Source: Lactobacillus apis (lineage in GTDB: Bacteria > Bacillota > Bacilli > Lactobacillales > Lactobacillaceae). From it: DNA of 64,000 nt. The notes beneath the pieces are model-generated. The model was given only the letters and a program-made list of their open reading frames with translations, did no database searches and had not been told where the DNA came from. The position numbers were made by a program, and so were the translations under genes. Below are positions 43,553-52,602 of this stretch, in pieces (positions within the stretch are counted from its first letter, which is position 1; every line of letters starts with the position of its first letter). Location: the NCBI RefSeq assembly GCF_002837055.1, contig NZ_PDKP01000001.1, positions 173,285-237,284 of the forward strand, given 5' to 3'.

Positions 43553-45079
43553 ATGTATTATTTTCTAAATAACAGATTAGATGCTAATAGCTCTGGTATT
43601 GAGCATGCAGAAGTTAAACGACTAAAATTATTTAAGCAAAAGGGTGTACCTGCTAAGATAGTCATGTGTGAATATAATCGTCTTGCTCACCGAAATTTAC
43701 CATTGTATGAAATGACTGATGATGATTATGTTAACATGTTTGACTTTTTTGCTGGCACAGTAACTTTTCCGGCGAAAGTGGCAACTATTTCTGATTTATC
43801 AATTCCAAATGAGTATCAAATAAAAGAAGTAGATAACGGTTATGAAGTTTATAATGGCAATCGTAAAACTATGCTAATTACTGTTTTTCCTAATGGCAGT
43901 GTTGATACGATTGATTACTTTAATGGCGATGGCAATCATACAAAACAAGAATTTTATGATACTCGCGGTTTCAAGAGTATGACTCAAATTTATGATACGG
44001 CAGATGGTCACCTTATTTATGAGCAGTTTTATCGTCCTGATAATACCATTTATTACGAGACTTCTTATGAAAAAAGACCCAATTCCTATCCGGCAACAAA
44101 TATTCAATTGACTGATACGCACGGTATGGTGCACTCACTGATGAACAGTGGACAGGCGTTCACAATTATGTTGGATGAATTAAATGAGCAAGATGGTGAC
44201 GAGATTTCGACCTTTATTTCTGACAGAAGTGATTGTTCGAATGTTCCGATGATTAACATGAAAACTCCAGCTCGGAAAATTGAACATTTTCATAATATTC
44301 ATTTCAGAGATTTTTGGGATTCAAGTTCTCCTATAACATATCCATCAATTTCTAATAATGAGTTATTAAGCAAGACTGACTTGGTTATAACACCATCTCA
44401 ACGTCAAGCTGATGATATGAAGAAACGTTTACGTACGCAAGTACCAATTGTGTCAATTCCAGTTGGAATCGTTCCTGATAAGCAGTTGAATACCAGACAT
44501 ATTCCAATGAGCGAACGTACGCCAGGCAAAATTGTAGCAGTGGCACGCCTATTCTATGAGAAGCGTCTAGATGATGCGATTAATGCATTTGCTAAAGCAT
44601 ATAGAGAAAACCCGACTCTAAGCTTTGATATCTATGGTTATGGTAACGGACGCGATGGTCTTAAGGAAGAAAAAATGCTAAGGCAGCTTGTTAAAAATCT
44701 TGATTTAGAAAATGTGGTTCAGTTTAAGGGCTACACCCAAGATATGGAAACTGTTTACAATACGGCAGAGCTTTTAGTCTTATCGTCACGTTATGAAGGA
44801 GCGCCTCTTGCAATTGTTGAGGCACAATCGCATGGCGTACCAGTTATTGCTTATGACATTAACTATGGTCCGGCAGATTTGATTCAAGATGGTCAGGGTG
44901 GCTTTATTGTTCCTAGCGGACATGTTGATGACTTGGCTGCCAAAATTGAACAGTACTTTGCTAATCCAAAGTTGATGAATCAGTTAAATGAAGGTGCATA
45001 CCAAAATGCACAACGCTTCTCTGGTGATAGCATTTGGAAAGACTGGGAAAAGTATGTAATCAATGCTGATTTTTCTTAA
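43553..45079 (+). CDS. Family-4 glycosyltransferase, TagE/Gtf type (copy 1)
   Basis: A 508-residue cytoplasmic GT-B enzyme. The N-terminal part (about 1-200: SGIEHAEVKRLKLFKQKGVPAK) is the Glyco_trans_A-type domain of TagE and Gtf1 enzymes; the C-terminal part holds VAVARLFYEKRLDDAI and the E-x7-E element EGAPLAIVE with HGVPVIAYDINYGPADLI. Such enzymes add glucose or GlcNAc to wall teichoic acid or serine-rich proteins. No SecA2 or adhesin genes are near, so wall polymer is favoured. ATG 43553 matches the starts of the paralogues; ATG 43550 just before it is possible. GGGAG is close upstream. Confidence 0.9.
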   Translation: MYYFLNNRLDANSSGIEHAEVKRLKLFKQKGVPAKIVMCEYNRLAHRNLPLYEMTDDDYVNMFDFFAGTVTFPAKVATISDLSIPNEYQIKEVDNGYEVYNGNRKTMLITVFPNGSVDTIDYFNGDGNHTKQEFYDTRGFKSMTQIYDTADGHLIYEQFYRPDNTIYYETSYEKRPNSYPATNIQLTDTHGMVHSLMNSGQAFTIMLDELNEQDGDEISTFISDRSDCSNVPMINMKTPARKIEHFHNIHFRDFWDSSSPITYPSISNNELLSKTDLVITPSQRQADDMKKRLRTQVPIVSIPVGIVPDKQLNTRHIPMSERTPGKIVAVARLFYEKRLDDAINAFAKAYRENPTLSFDIYGYGNGRDGLKEEKMLRQLVKNLDLENVVQFKGYTQDMETVYNTAELLVLSSRYEGAPLAIVEAQSHGVPVIAYDINYGPADLIQDGQGGFIVPSGHVDDLAAKIEQYFANPKLMNQLNEGAYQNAQRFSGDSIWKDWEKYVINADFS

Positions 45080-45116
45080 TTAGTTATGAAATGAAGCGGC
45101 AAAACGTATCTTACAC

Positions 45117-45160
45117 GAAATAAGCTCCGAAGTTAGCAGACTTTCGGGGCTTATTTCATT
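45117..45160 (+). terminator. Hairpin between glycosyltransferase copies 1 and 2
   Basis: GAAATAAGCTCCGAA pairs with TTCGGGGCTTATTTC (one G-U). The T-run is weak, so termination may be partial. Confidence 0.65.
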
Positions 45161-45252
45161 ATTAATGTTTTGTTGGAAACAGACAGTATCGTAAAGTAAG
45201 TGTGATAGATTTAAAGTACACATTATAATATAGCAAGGTAAGGTATTAAGAG

Positions 45253-46770
45253 ATGTATTATTTTTTAAATGGTGGATTAAGTGTTAGTAACTCTGGCATT
45301 GAGCATGCACAAGTTAAGCGATTAAAGTTATTCAAGCAAAAAGGGGTACCTGCTAAAATTGTCATGTGTGAATACAATCGCTTCGCGCATAGGAACTTAC
45401 CATTATACGAGTTAACTGATGATGATTATGTTAATATGTTTGACTTTTTTGCTGGCACAGTGACGTTTCCAGAAAGAGTAATAAGTATTTCTGACTTACC
45501 GATTCCAGTCGGTTATCAAGTAAAAGATATAGATATCGGTTATGAAGTTTATGATGGTAATCGTAAAACCATGCGAATTAGTTTGTTTCCTAATGGTAGT
45601 GTTGATACGGTTGATTACTTTAATGGTGACGTTAATCTTACTAAGCAAGATTTTTATGATACGCGTGGCTTTAAGAGCTCAACCAAAACTTATGATACAG
45701 CTGACGGGCATCTTGTGTATGAACAATTCTATCGCCCAAATAATACAGTCTATTTTGAAATTTCTTATGAAAAGCGACCAAATTATTATCCCGCAACAAA
45801 TATTCAGTTAATTGACACGCAAGGTAGGGTACACTCACTAATGAATACGGGTCTAGCATTCACAATTATGCTTGACGAATTAAATGAGCAGGACGGTGAC
45901 GAAATATCGACCTTTATTTCTGATCGGAGTAATTTGGTAAATGTTCCAATGATTAACATGAAAACTCCAGCTCGAAAAATTGAACATTTTCATAGCATTC
46001 ACTTTCGAGACTACTGGGATCCTAGTTCGTCTTTGACCTATCCATCTATTTCTAGTCCCGAGTTATTGAACAAGACTGATTTAATTATTACGCCATCGCA
46101 GCATCAAGCTGATGATATGAAGAAACGGCTGCGGTCTCGAGTACCAATTGTTGCAATTCCAGTGGGAGTTGTTCCTGATGAACAGCTGAATGCTCGACAT
46201 ATTCCAATAAGTGAACGTGTACCTGGCAAAATAATAGCAATAGCTCGACTTTTCCCTGAAAAACGTTTAGATGATGCGATTAATGCTTTCGCAAAAGCAT
46301 ATCAAGAAAATTCGACACTAAGCTTTGACATTTATGGTTATGGAAATGGTGCTGATGGCTTCAAGGAAGAAAATATGCTAAAGCAGCTTGTTAAAAATCT
46401 TAATTTGGAAAATGTAGTTAAATTTAAAGGCTATATACAGGATATGGATAGTGTATACAATACAGCAGAGCTTTTGATATTGTCATCACGTTATGAAGGA
46501 GCTCCTCTTGCAATTGTTGAAGCACAGTCGCACGGAGTTCCGGTCATTTCATATGATATTAACTATGGTCCTTCAGATTTAATTCAGGATGGTAAGAGCG
46601 GCATTATTGTTCCAAGTGGTCATGTTGACGATATGGCTACAAAAATTGAGAAGTACTTTGCCAATCCAAAACTAATGGAGCAATTAAATGATGGTGCATA
46701 TGAAAATGCTCAACGCTTTTCCGGTGATAATGTTTGGAAATATTGGGAAAAGTATGTTATTAATGCTTAG
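45253..46770 (+). CDS. Family-4 glycosyltransferase, TagE/Gtf type (copy 2)
   Basis: A 505-residue paralogue of the preceding enzyme, very similar along its whole length. It has the same SGIEHAQVKRLKLFKQKGVPAK start, IAIARLFPEKRLDDAI, and the E-x7-E element EGAPLAIVE, identical to copy 1. Differences concentrate in the middle of the N-terminal domain (about 75-110 and 150-170), where acceptor contacts are expected. The leader repeats the pattern of the other two copies (a run like ATATAGCAAGGTAAGG before the ATG). It probably has the same donor as copy 1. Confidence 0.9.
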   Translation: MYYFLNGGLSVSNSGIEHAQVKRLKLFKQKGVPAKIVMCEYNRFAHRNLPLYELTDDDYVNMFDFFAGTVTFPERVISISDLPIPVGYQVKDIDIGYEVYDGNRKTMRISLFPNGSVDTVDYFNGDVNLTKQDFYDTRGFKSSTKTYDTADGHLVYEQFYRPNNTVYFEISYEKRPNYYPATNIQLIDTQGRVHSLMNTGLAFTIMLDELNEQDGDEISTFISDRSNLVNVPMINMKTPARKIEHFHSIHFRDYWDPSSSLTYPSISSPELLNKTDLIITPSQHQADDMKKRLRSRVPIVAIPVGVVPDEQLNARHIPISERVPGKIIAIARLFPEKRLDDAINAFAKAYQENSTLSFDIYGYGNGADGFKEENMLKQLVKNLNLENVVKFKGYIQDMDSVYNTAELLILSSRYEGAPLAIVEAQSHGVPVISYDINYGPSDLIQDGKSGIIVPSGHVDDMATKIEKYFANPKLMEQLNDGAYENAQRFSGDNVWKYWEKYVINA

Positions 46771-46843
46771 GTCAATCATGGTGATTAAATTATAAAAATA
46801 GAAAAGTGTTAATTGTAATTTAACAAAGTAAGAGGTTAAACTT

Positions 46844-48361
46844 ATGTATTATTTTTTAAGTGGTAAATTGGCTGCTAATAGTTCTGGCATTGAACATGCA
46901 CAAATTAAGAGATTAAAATTATTCAAGCAAAAAGGTGTGCCTGCTAAATTAGCAATGCGTGAGTACAATCGTTTTGCACACAGAAATTTGCCGTTATATG
47001 GATTAGATGATGACGATTACGTTAATCCATTTGACTTTTTTGCAGGTACAGTATCGTTTCCTGCAAAAGTGGCAACTGTTTCTGATCTGCCGATTCCAGA
47101 TGACTATCAAATAAAAGAAATAAACAATGGTTATGAAGTTTATGATGGTAATCGTAAAACTATGCGAATTAGTTTATTTTCTAATGGCAGTATTGATACG
47201 ATTGACTACTTTAATGCTGACGGTAGCCACACAAAACAAGACTTTTATGATACACGTGGCTTCAAGAGCATGGCTCAAATCTATGACACTGCTGATGGAC
47301 ACCTTATCTATGAACAGCTTTTTCGTCCCAATAACACAATTTTTTGTGAAATTTCATATGAGAGAAAACCCAAAGTATATCCTGCGACGAATATTCAACT
47401 AACCGATACGCATGGTAAGGTGCATTCATTGATGAATAGTGGGCAGGCATTTACAATTATGCTTGACGAGTTAAATAAACAAGACGGAGAAGAAATGTCG
47501 ACCTTTATTTCTGACCGAAGCAATCGTACAAATGTTCCAATGATTAATATGAAAACTCCAGCTCGAAAAATTGAACATTTTCACAGTATTCATTATCGAA
47601 ATTACTGGGATCCAAGTTCCCCATTATCTTATTCGTCTATTTCCAACAACGATTTGTTAAGCAAAACTGACATAGTTATCACTCCGTCTCAACGTCAAGC
47701 TGATGATATGAAGAAACGATTACGGACTCAAGTACCAGTTGTGGCAATCCCAGTTGGAATCGTTCCTGATGAACAGTTGAATGCTCGACATATTCCAATA
47801 AGTGAACGTATTCCAGGTAAAATTGTAGCAATAGCACGACTTTTTCCCGAAAAGCGTTTAGCTGATGCAATCAACGCGTTTGCCAAAGCATATAAGAAAA
47901 ATTCGACATTAAGCTTTGACATCTATGGCTACGGTAATGGAGGGGATGGCTATAAAGAAGAAAAAATGCTAAAACAGCTTGTTAAAGATCTCGATTTAGA
48001 AAATGTAGTTGAGTTCAAGGGGTATACACAGGATACAGATAGTGTTTACAACAGTGCGGAACTCTTATTGTTAACTTCAACATTTGAGGGATTTTCGTTA
48101 GCAATTTTAGAAGCGCAATCGCATGGAGTTCCAGCTATTTCTTATAACATTAACTATGGCCCTTCTGATTTAGTTCAAAATGGTAAAAATGGTTTTCTTG
48201 TCCCCAATGGCAATGTTAACGATTTGGCTGTTAAAATTGAAGATTACTTTGCTAATCCTGAACTAATGAAGCAGTTAAATGAAGGTGCATACGAAAGTGC
48301 AAAGCGCTTCTCCAGTGACAACGTATGGAAGTACTGGGAAAAGTACGTTATTAATGCTTAA
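46844..48361 (+). CDS. Family-4 glycosyltransferase, TagE/Gtf type (copy 3, divergent donor region)
   Basis: A 505-residue paralogue of copies 1 and 2, nearly collinear with them. The N-terminal domain is like copy 1 (KVATVSDLPIPDDYQIKEINNGYEV), but the C-terminal active-site stretch is changed. Copies 1 and 2 read SSRYEGAPLAIVEAQSHGVPVI; here it is TSTFEGFSLAILEAQSHGVPAI. That is the form common in TagE-like glucosyltransferases and may mean a different donor or linkage. It follows copy 2 by 73 bp. A terminator follows. Confidence 0.9.
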   Translation: MYYFLSGKLAANSSGIEHAQIKRLKLFKQKGVPAKLAMREYNRFAHRNLPLYGLDDDDYVNPFDFFAGTVSFPAKVATVSDLPIPDDYQIKEINNGYEVYDGNRKTMRISLFSNGSIDTIDYFNADGSHTKQDFYDTRGFKSMAQIYDTADGHLIYEQLFRPNNTIFCEISYERKPKVYPATNIQLTDTHGKVHSLMNSGQAFTIMLDELNKQDGEEMSTFISDRSNRTNVPMINMKTPARKIEHFHSIHYRNYWDPSSPLSYSSISNNDLLSKTDIVITPSQRQADDMKKRLRTQVPVVAIPVGIVPDEQLNARHIPISERIPGKIVAIARLFPEKRLADAINAFAKAYKKNSTLSFDIYGYGNGGDGYKEEKMLKQLVKDLDLENVVEFKGYTQDTDSVYNSAELLLLTSTFEGFSLAILEAQSHGVPAISYNINYGPSDLVQNGKNGFLVPNGNVNDLAVKIEDYFANPELMKQLNEGAYESAKRFSSDNVWKYWEKYVINA

Positions 48362-48392
48362 TTTTGCTATTAAGTTAAAAAATGATTAAATA

Positions 48393-48420
48393 AAACCCAT
48401 CTTTTTAGATGGGTTTTTGT
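48393..48420 (+). terminator. Terminator after glycosyltransferase copy 3
   Basis: AAACCCATCT pairs with AGATGGGTTT around TTT, then T residues. Confidence 0.9.
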
Positions 48421-48437
48421 TTTGAAAACGTTATTAA

Positions 48438-48488
48438 TTGCTTTTTAAATTTTTTTAGGTTACGATAGTAAATCGTTAGCTTGCTAAC
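48438..48488 (+). promoter_or_regulatory. Promoter and MarR-type operator of the MFS-marR operon
   Basis: TTGCTT (48438-48443), 17 bp and TACGAT (48461-48466) form a promoter. The inverted repeat GTTAGC-TT-GCTAAC (48475-48488) covers the expected start site, a usual place for a MarR operator. Confidence 0.65.
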
Positions 48489-48509
48489 TAAAATTGAAGG
48501 AGGAATTTT

Positions 48510-49907
48510 ATGCAAAGGAAATTAGATGCGAGATTGATTTGTTCAATCTTTGCAGCAGGATTGATGTCATTTTCGGGGGTTTTGATTGAAACGGCAGGAA
48601 ATGTTACCTTTCCAGTCCTAATGAGCGAATTTAACGTTAATATGTCGATGGTTCAATGGATGACAACTGGTTACTTATTGGTTGCATCAATTGTTATGCC
48701 ACTTTCAGCATATTTAAAACGTAATTTTAGTTCACGTGCACTGTTTATTACAGCTTCAGTTTTGTTTATTGTTGGTCTTTTAATTGATGTAGTTGCTAAG
48801 AATTTTATGTTCTTAGTAATAGGAAGAATTGTTCAGGGAGCAGCAGCTGGAATTGCAATTCCACTGATGTTTAACATTATTTTAGAAAAATCCCCATTAG
48901 ACAAAATTGGTTTATTAATGGGAATTGGAACAATGATTACTGCAGTTGCCCCAGCACTTGGACCAACTTTTGGTGGTTTAGTTGTGAATACGATGGGGTG
49001 GCGCTACATCTTCATCTTCATGCTTCCAGTAATGATTATTTCATTAGTTATGGGTCTTTGCTCAATTACTAAAGACTCAGAAAAGATTGAGCACACTAAA
49101 TTAGATTTTGTTGGCTTTTTAAGTATTGCAGTAACTTTTATTGCTTTGATTTTTGCTTTTAGTAATTTAGCAACGGTTATGCAAAAGCCTCTTACGTTTA
49201 TTATTCCATTAGTAATCGGAATTATCGGATTGATCATTTTTATTAAGCACTCTTTAAAAGTGGAAAATCCATTGATCGATATTCGAGTATTTAAGAAAAA
49301 CAAGTTTACTCAAGGCTTGAGTGCATACTTTGTATTTCAAATTAACACGTTAGGTTTATCATTTATTCTGCCAAACTATGTTCAAATTGCTAACAAGCAA
49401 ACAGCTATGACAGCTGGTCTTTTACTTTTGACTGGTGGAATTGTAGGTGCGATTGCATCTCCTGTTGGTGGACGTTTGCTTGATAACTACGGTGCCAGAA
49501 AACCAGTAATGACTGGTGCGATTCTAGAGTTTATTGGCGGTGCATTATTCTGTGCTTTTGCTTCTAACTTTAGCTCACTTGAAATTATCCTGTTTTACAC
49601 AGTGACAATGCTTGGAACTGGTTTAATCATGGGCAATATCATGACAGCTTCTCTAAATGTTTTAACTGAAAAAGAACATACTGATGGTAATGGATTATTC
49701 AATATGGCGCAGCAATTTGCTGGTGCAGTAGGTACTTCAATTGTTTCAGCAATTATGCAATTTGTTCAACAAATGAGTACTAGAACAACTGCAGCTGGAC
49801 GACTGGTTGATGCTGCTCAAATTGGCTTAATCTTTTTGCTGATTTTAGTTGCTATTGGTGTATACTTGCTTTATAAAGCTACAAAGGCTGTTAAAGCAGG
49901 AGAATAA
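48510..49907 (+). CDS. MFS multidrug exporter, DHA2 (EmrB/QacA) family
   Basis: A 465-residue proton-driven drug exporter with about fourteen hydrophobic segments. The DHA2 marks are GNVTFPVLMSEFNVNMSMVQWMTTGYLL (helix 1-2), GRIVQGAAAGIAIPL (motif B region) and the motif C-like ALGPTFGGLVV. AAGGAGG precedes the ATG. It overlaps functionally with the marR gene 3 bp downstream, and the operator-like repeat upstream suggests drug-inducible, MarR-repressed expression. The substrate is unknown. Confidence 0.92.
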   Translation: MQRKLDARLICSIFAAGLMSFSGVLIETAGNVTFPVLMSEFNVNMSMVQWMTTGYLLVASIVMPLSAYLKRNFSSRALFITASVLFIVGLLIDVVAKNFMFLVIGRIVQGAAAGIAIPLMFNIILEKSPLDKIGLLMGIGTMITAVAPALGPTFGGLVVNTMGWRYIFIFMLPVMIISLVMGLCSITKDSEKIEHTKLDFVGFLSIAVTFIALIFAFSNLATVMQKPLTFIIPLVIGIIGLIIFIKHSLKVENPLIDIRVFKKNKFTQGLSAYFVFQINTLGLSFILPNYVQIANKQTAMTAGLLLLTGGIVGAIASPVGGRLLDNYGARKPVMTGAILEFIGGALFCAFASNFSSLEIILFYTVTMLGTGLIMGNIMTASLNVLTEKEHTDGNGLFNMAQQFAGAVGTSIVSAIMQFVQQMSTRTTAAGRLVDAAQIGLIFLLILVAIGVYLLYKATKAVKAGE

Positions 49908-49910
49908 TTA

Positions 49911-50336
49911 ATGGAAAGACTGGGTTTGACTCTACAACGCGCCCAAAACACTTTTAACCGTAATGTAGATCATTTTGCTAGACAATTAGGTCTGACAGGA
50001 ATGCAAATGCTAATTATTGAATATTTAGCATCCTTTTCTGGAGAACACTATATTTATCAAAAGGATATTGAGCATGAGTTCAATATCAGAAAGTCGACTG
50101 CAACTAATATTTTGCATTTGATGGAGCAAAAAGATTTGATTACAAAGGAAGTTAATCATAAGGATACGCGTTTAAAGGTAATCCAGTTGACAGATAAGGC
50201 TCGAAAAATGGAACCTGAAATAACCTCATATTTTGTTTCTTCTGAGAAAGAAACTGAGAAAATTTTGGGTTCTGAAGTAAAAAAAGAGCTGATACAAAAT
50301 CTGCTTAAATTAAATCAAATATTATCTGAGAAATAA
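49911..50336 (+). CDS. MarR-family transcriptional regulator
   Basis: A 141-residue winged-helix regulator. The recognition region is HEFNIRKSTATNILHLMEQKDLI (about 57-80) with the wing NHKDTRLKVIQLTDKA (about 85-100). It is encoded 3 bp after the MFS exporter gene, an unusual order (regulator second) but common in DHA2 pump operons. It probably represses the operon by binding the GTTAGC-TT-GCTAAC repeat. A terminator shared with guaB follows. Confidence 0.92.
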   Translation: MERLGLTLQRAQNTFNRNVDHFARQLGLTGMQMLIIEYLASFSGEHYIYQKDIEHEFNIRKSTATNILHLMEQKDLITKEVNHKDTRLKVIQLTDKARKMEPEITSYFVSSEKETEKILGSEVKKELIQNLLKLNQILSEK

Positions 50337-50371
50337 AAAGGCTAGTTACGTTTATGTAACTAGCCTTTTTT
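50335..50371. terminator. Bidirectional terminator between marR and guaB
   Basis: AAAAAGGCTAGTTAC pairs with GTAACTAGCCTTTTT around a short loop. Confidence 0.92.
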
Positions 50372-50389
50372 GAACTTGATATTTAAAAT

Positions 50390-51535
<1,146 letters not shown>

Positions 51536-51573
51536 TTACTGCACGCTCCTTGTTTAACTATAGATAAATTATA

Positions 51574-52105
51574 AATTGATTTTACTTTACTAGTGATTGG
51601 AGAGCTGGTCAAGGTAGAATTAATGCATTTCTTTAAAAAATATACTAAGTGTTATTAGCTTTTATTATGATTAAGCAGCAAATATAAAATATACAAGCAA
51701 TAGCGAAGGTAAGGATAACGCATGTTTTCTAAAAAGATTTTCTAAAGAACCACTGAAGTAAGCAGGTATTTCTTGAAAGATATTACAGATCCTCATAGAC
51801 TGATGATCTGCGGTTTTTTGACCAAGTCTAAAAGATGGGATAGAAAATGAAATGAAAGACAAAAGTTTTATTTAAACAAGTTGATCACTGAATAGTTGAG
51901 TAGCTTCACGCTAGAAAGCAATGGAGTAAAAAAAGCGTATCAAATGCTAATAATGCTTAACCTGCTACTTATGCGCAATTTGATAGTCCGTATGCGACAT
52001 AATTTTTACGCACGAGTCGATTTTATCGATTTTGGAGGATCGATAAGTCAGATAGACAAAGTAAAAATCGCAAACAGCCATTAACGAGAGTTAGTGGTTT
52101 TTTTA
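51574..52105. other. Long intergenic region with two terminator-like hairpins, no recognised gene
   Basis: About 530 bp between guaB and the copper genes. A hairpin with T-run lies at 51786-51819 (CAGATCCTCA with TGATGATCTG, one mismatch) and another at 52077-52105 (CCATTAAC with GTTAGTGG). Both point rightward, so one or two transcripts, perhaps small RNAs or remnants of a lost gene, may end there. A leader-like AAGGTAAGG plus ATG near 51722 gives only a 7-codon peptide. No reading frame is convincing in either direction. Confidence 0.5.
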
Positions 52106-52118
52106 ATTCGTTTATGTT

Positions 52119-52165
52119 TACAAACGTAAATCTAAGTGGTAAATTAATTATAATTTACAAATGTA
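52119..52165 (+). promoter_or_regulatory. Two cop boxes and -10 of the copper export operon
   Basis: TACAAACGTA (52119-52128, one mismatch) and TACAAATGTA (52156-52165, perfect) match the CopY operator TACANNTGTA. They flank TATAAT at 52149-52154, so CopY binding would cover the -35 region and the start point. Confidence 0.85.
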
Positions 52166-52213
52166 GACGTTAAAAAGAATAAAACAAAAAAATAAGTTGA
52201 AGGGGAGTTAATT

Positions 52214-52582
52214 ATGAAAGTTATTACATTAATTGTAGGAATTATTGCTATTGCTTTTATTGCTTGGTGGTTCTTAGGTAAACATGATGCAAGTGTTGAG
52301 CAAGCAAAAGTGAATTCTACTAATCAAACGGTTAACATTCAAGTAAAGGGTGGCTATTCACCTGAAAAAGTTGTCCTAAAAAAGGGCGTTCCTGCAACTT
52401 TGAATTTTAAGCGATTAGATTCTTCAAGCTGCTTAGATCATGTCATTTTCTCTGACTTGGGAATTAATCAGGAATTGCCAAAAGGTCAAGTCGAGCAAGT
52501 CAAGATTGACACATCTAAAGCAGGTGAATATGACTGGGAATGCAGTATGAATATGTTTCATGGCAAGGTAATCGTTAAGTAA
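52214..52582 (+). CDS. Membrane-anchored cupredoxin-like protein
   Basis: A 122-residue protein with one N-terminal membrane helix (about 3-21) and a short cupredoxin-like beta domain. Candidate copper ligands are Cys73 and His76 (SSSCLDHVIF) and Cys110, Met112, Met114 and His116 (WECSMNMFHG). It resembles proteins placed before copper ATPases in lactobacilli. AAGGGGAG precedes ATG 52214. It probably binds copper at the outer membrane face and hands it to or receives it from the ATPase encoded 20 bp downstream. Regulated by the cop boxes. Confidence 0.85.
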   Translation: MKVITLIVGIIAIAFIAWWFLGKHDASVEQAKVNSTNQTVNIQVKGGYSPEKVVLKKGVPATLNFKRLDSSSCLDHVIFSDLGINQELPKGQVEQVKIDTSKAGEYDWECSMNMFHGKVIVK

Positions 52583-52602
52583 GTAGGAAAAGGAATCAGT
52601 AT

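Noticed and set aside
43553..48361. Accessory Sec (SecA2/SRRP) glycosylation locus
   Set aside because: The glycosyltransferases could fit, but no SecA2, SecY2, Asp or serine-rich protein gene is in the surroundings.
51536..51620. Purine riboswitch upstream of guaB
   Set aside because: The leader after TATAAT is only about 30 nt and lacks the aptamer elements.
51671..51862. Minus-strand frame of 63 codons between guaB and the copper genes
   Set aside because: No ribosome site, unusual composition, and a rightward terminator hairpin lies inside it.
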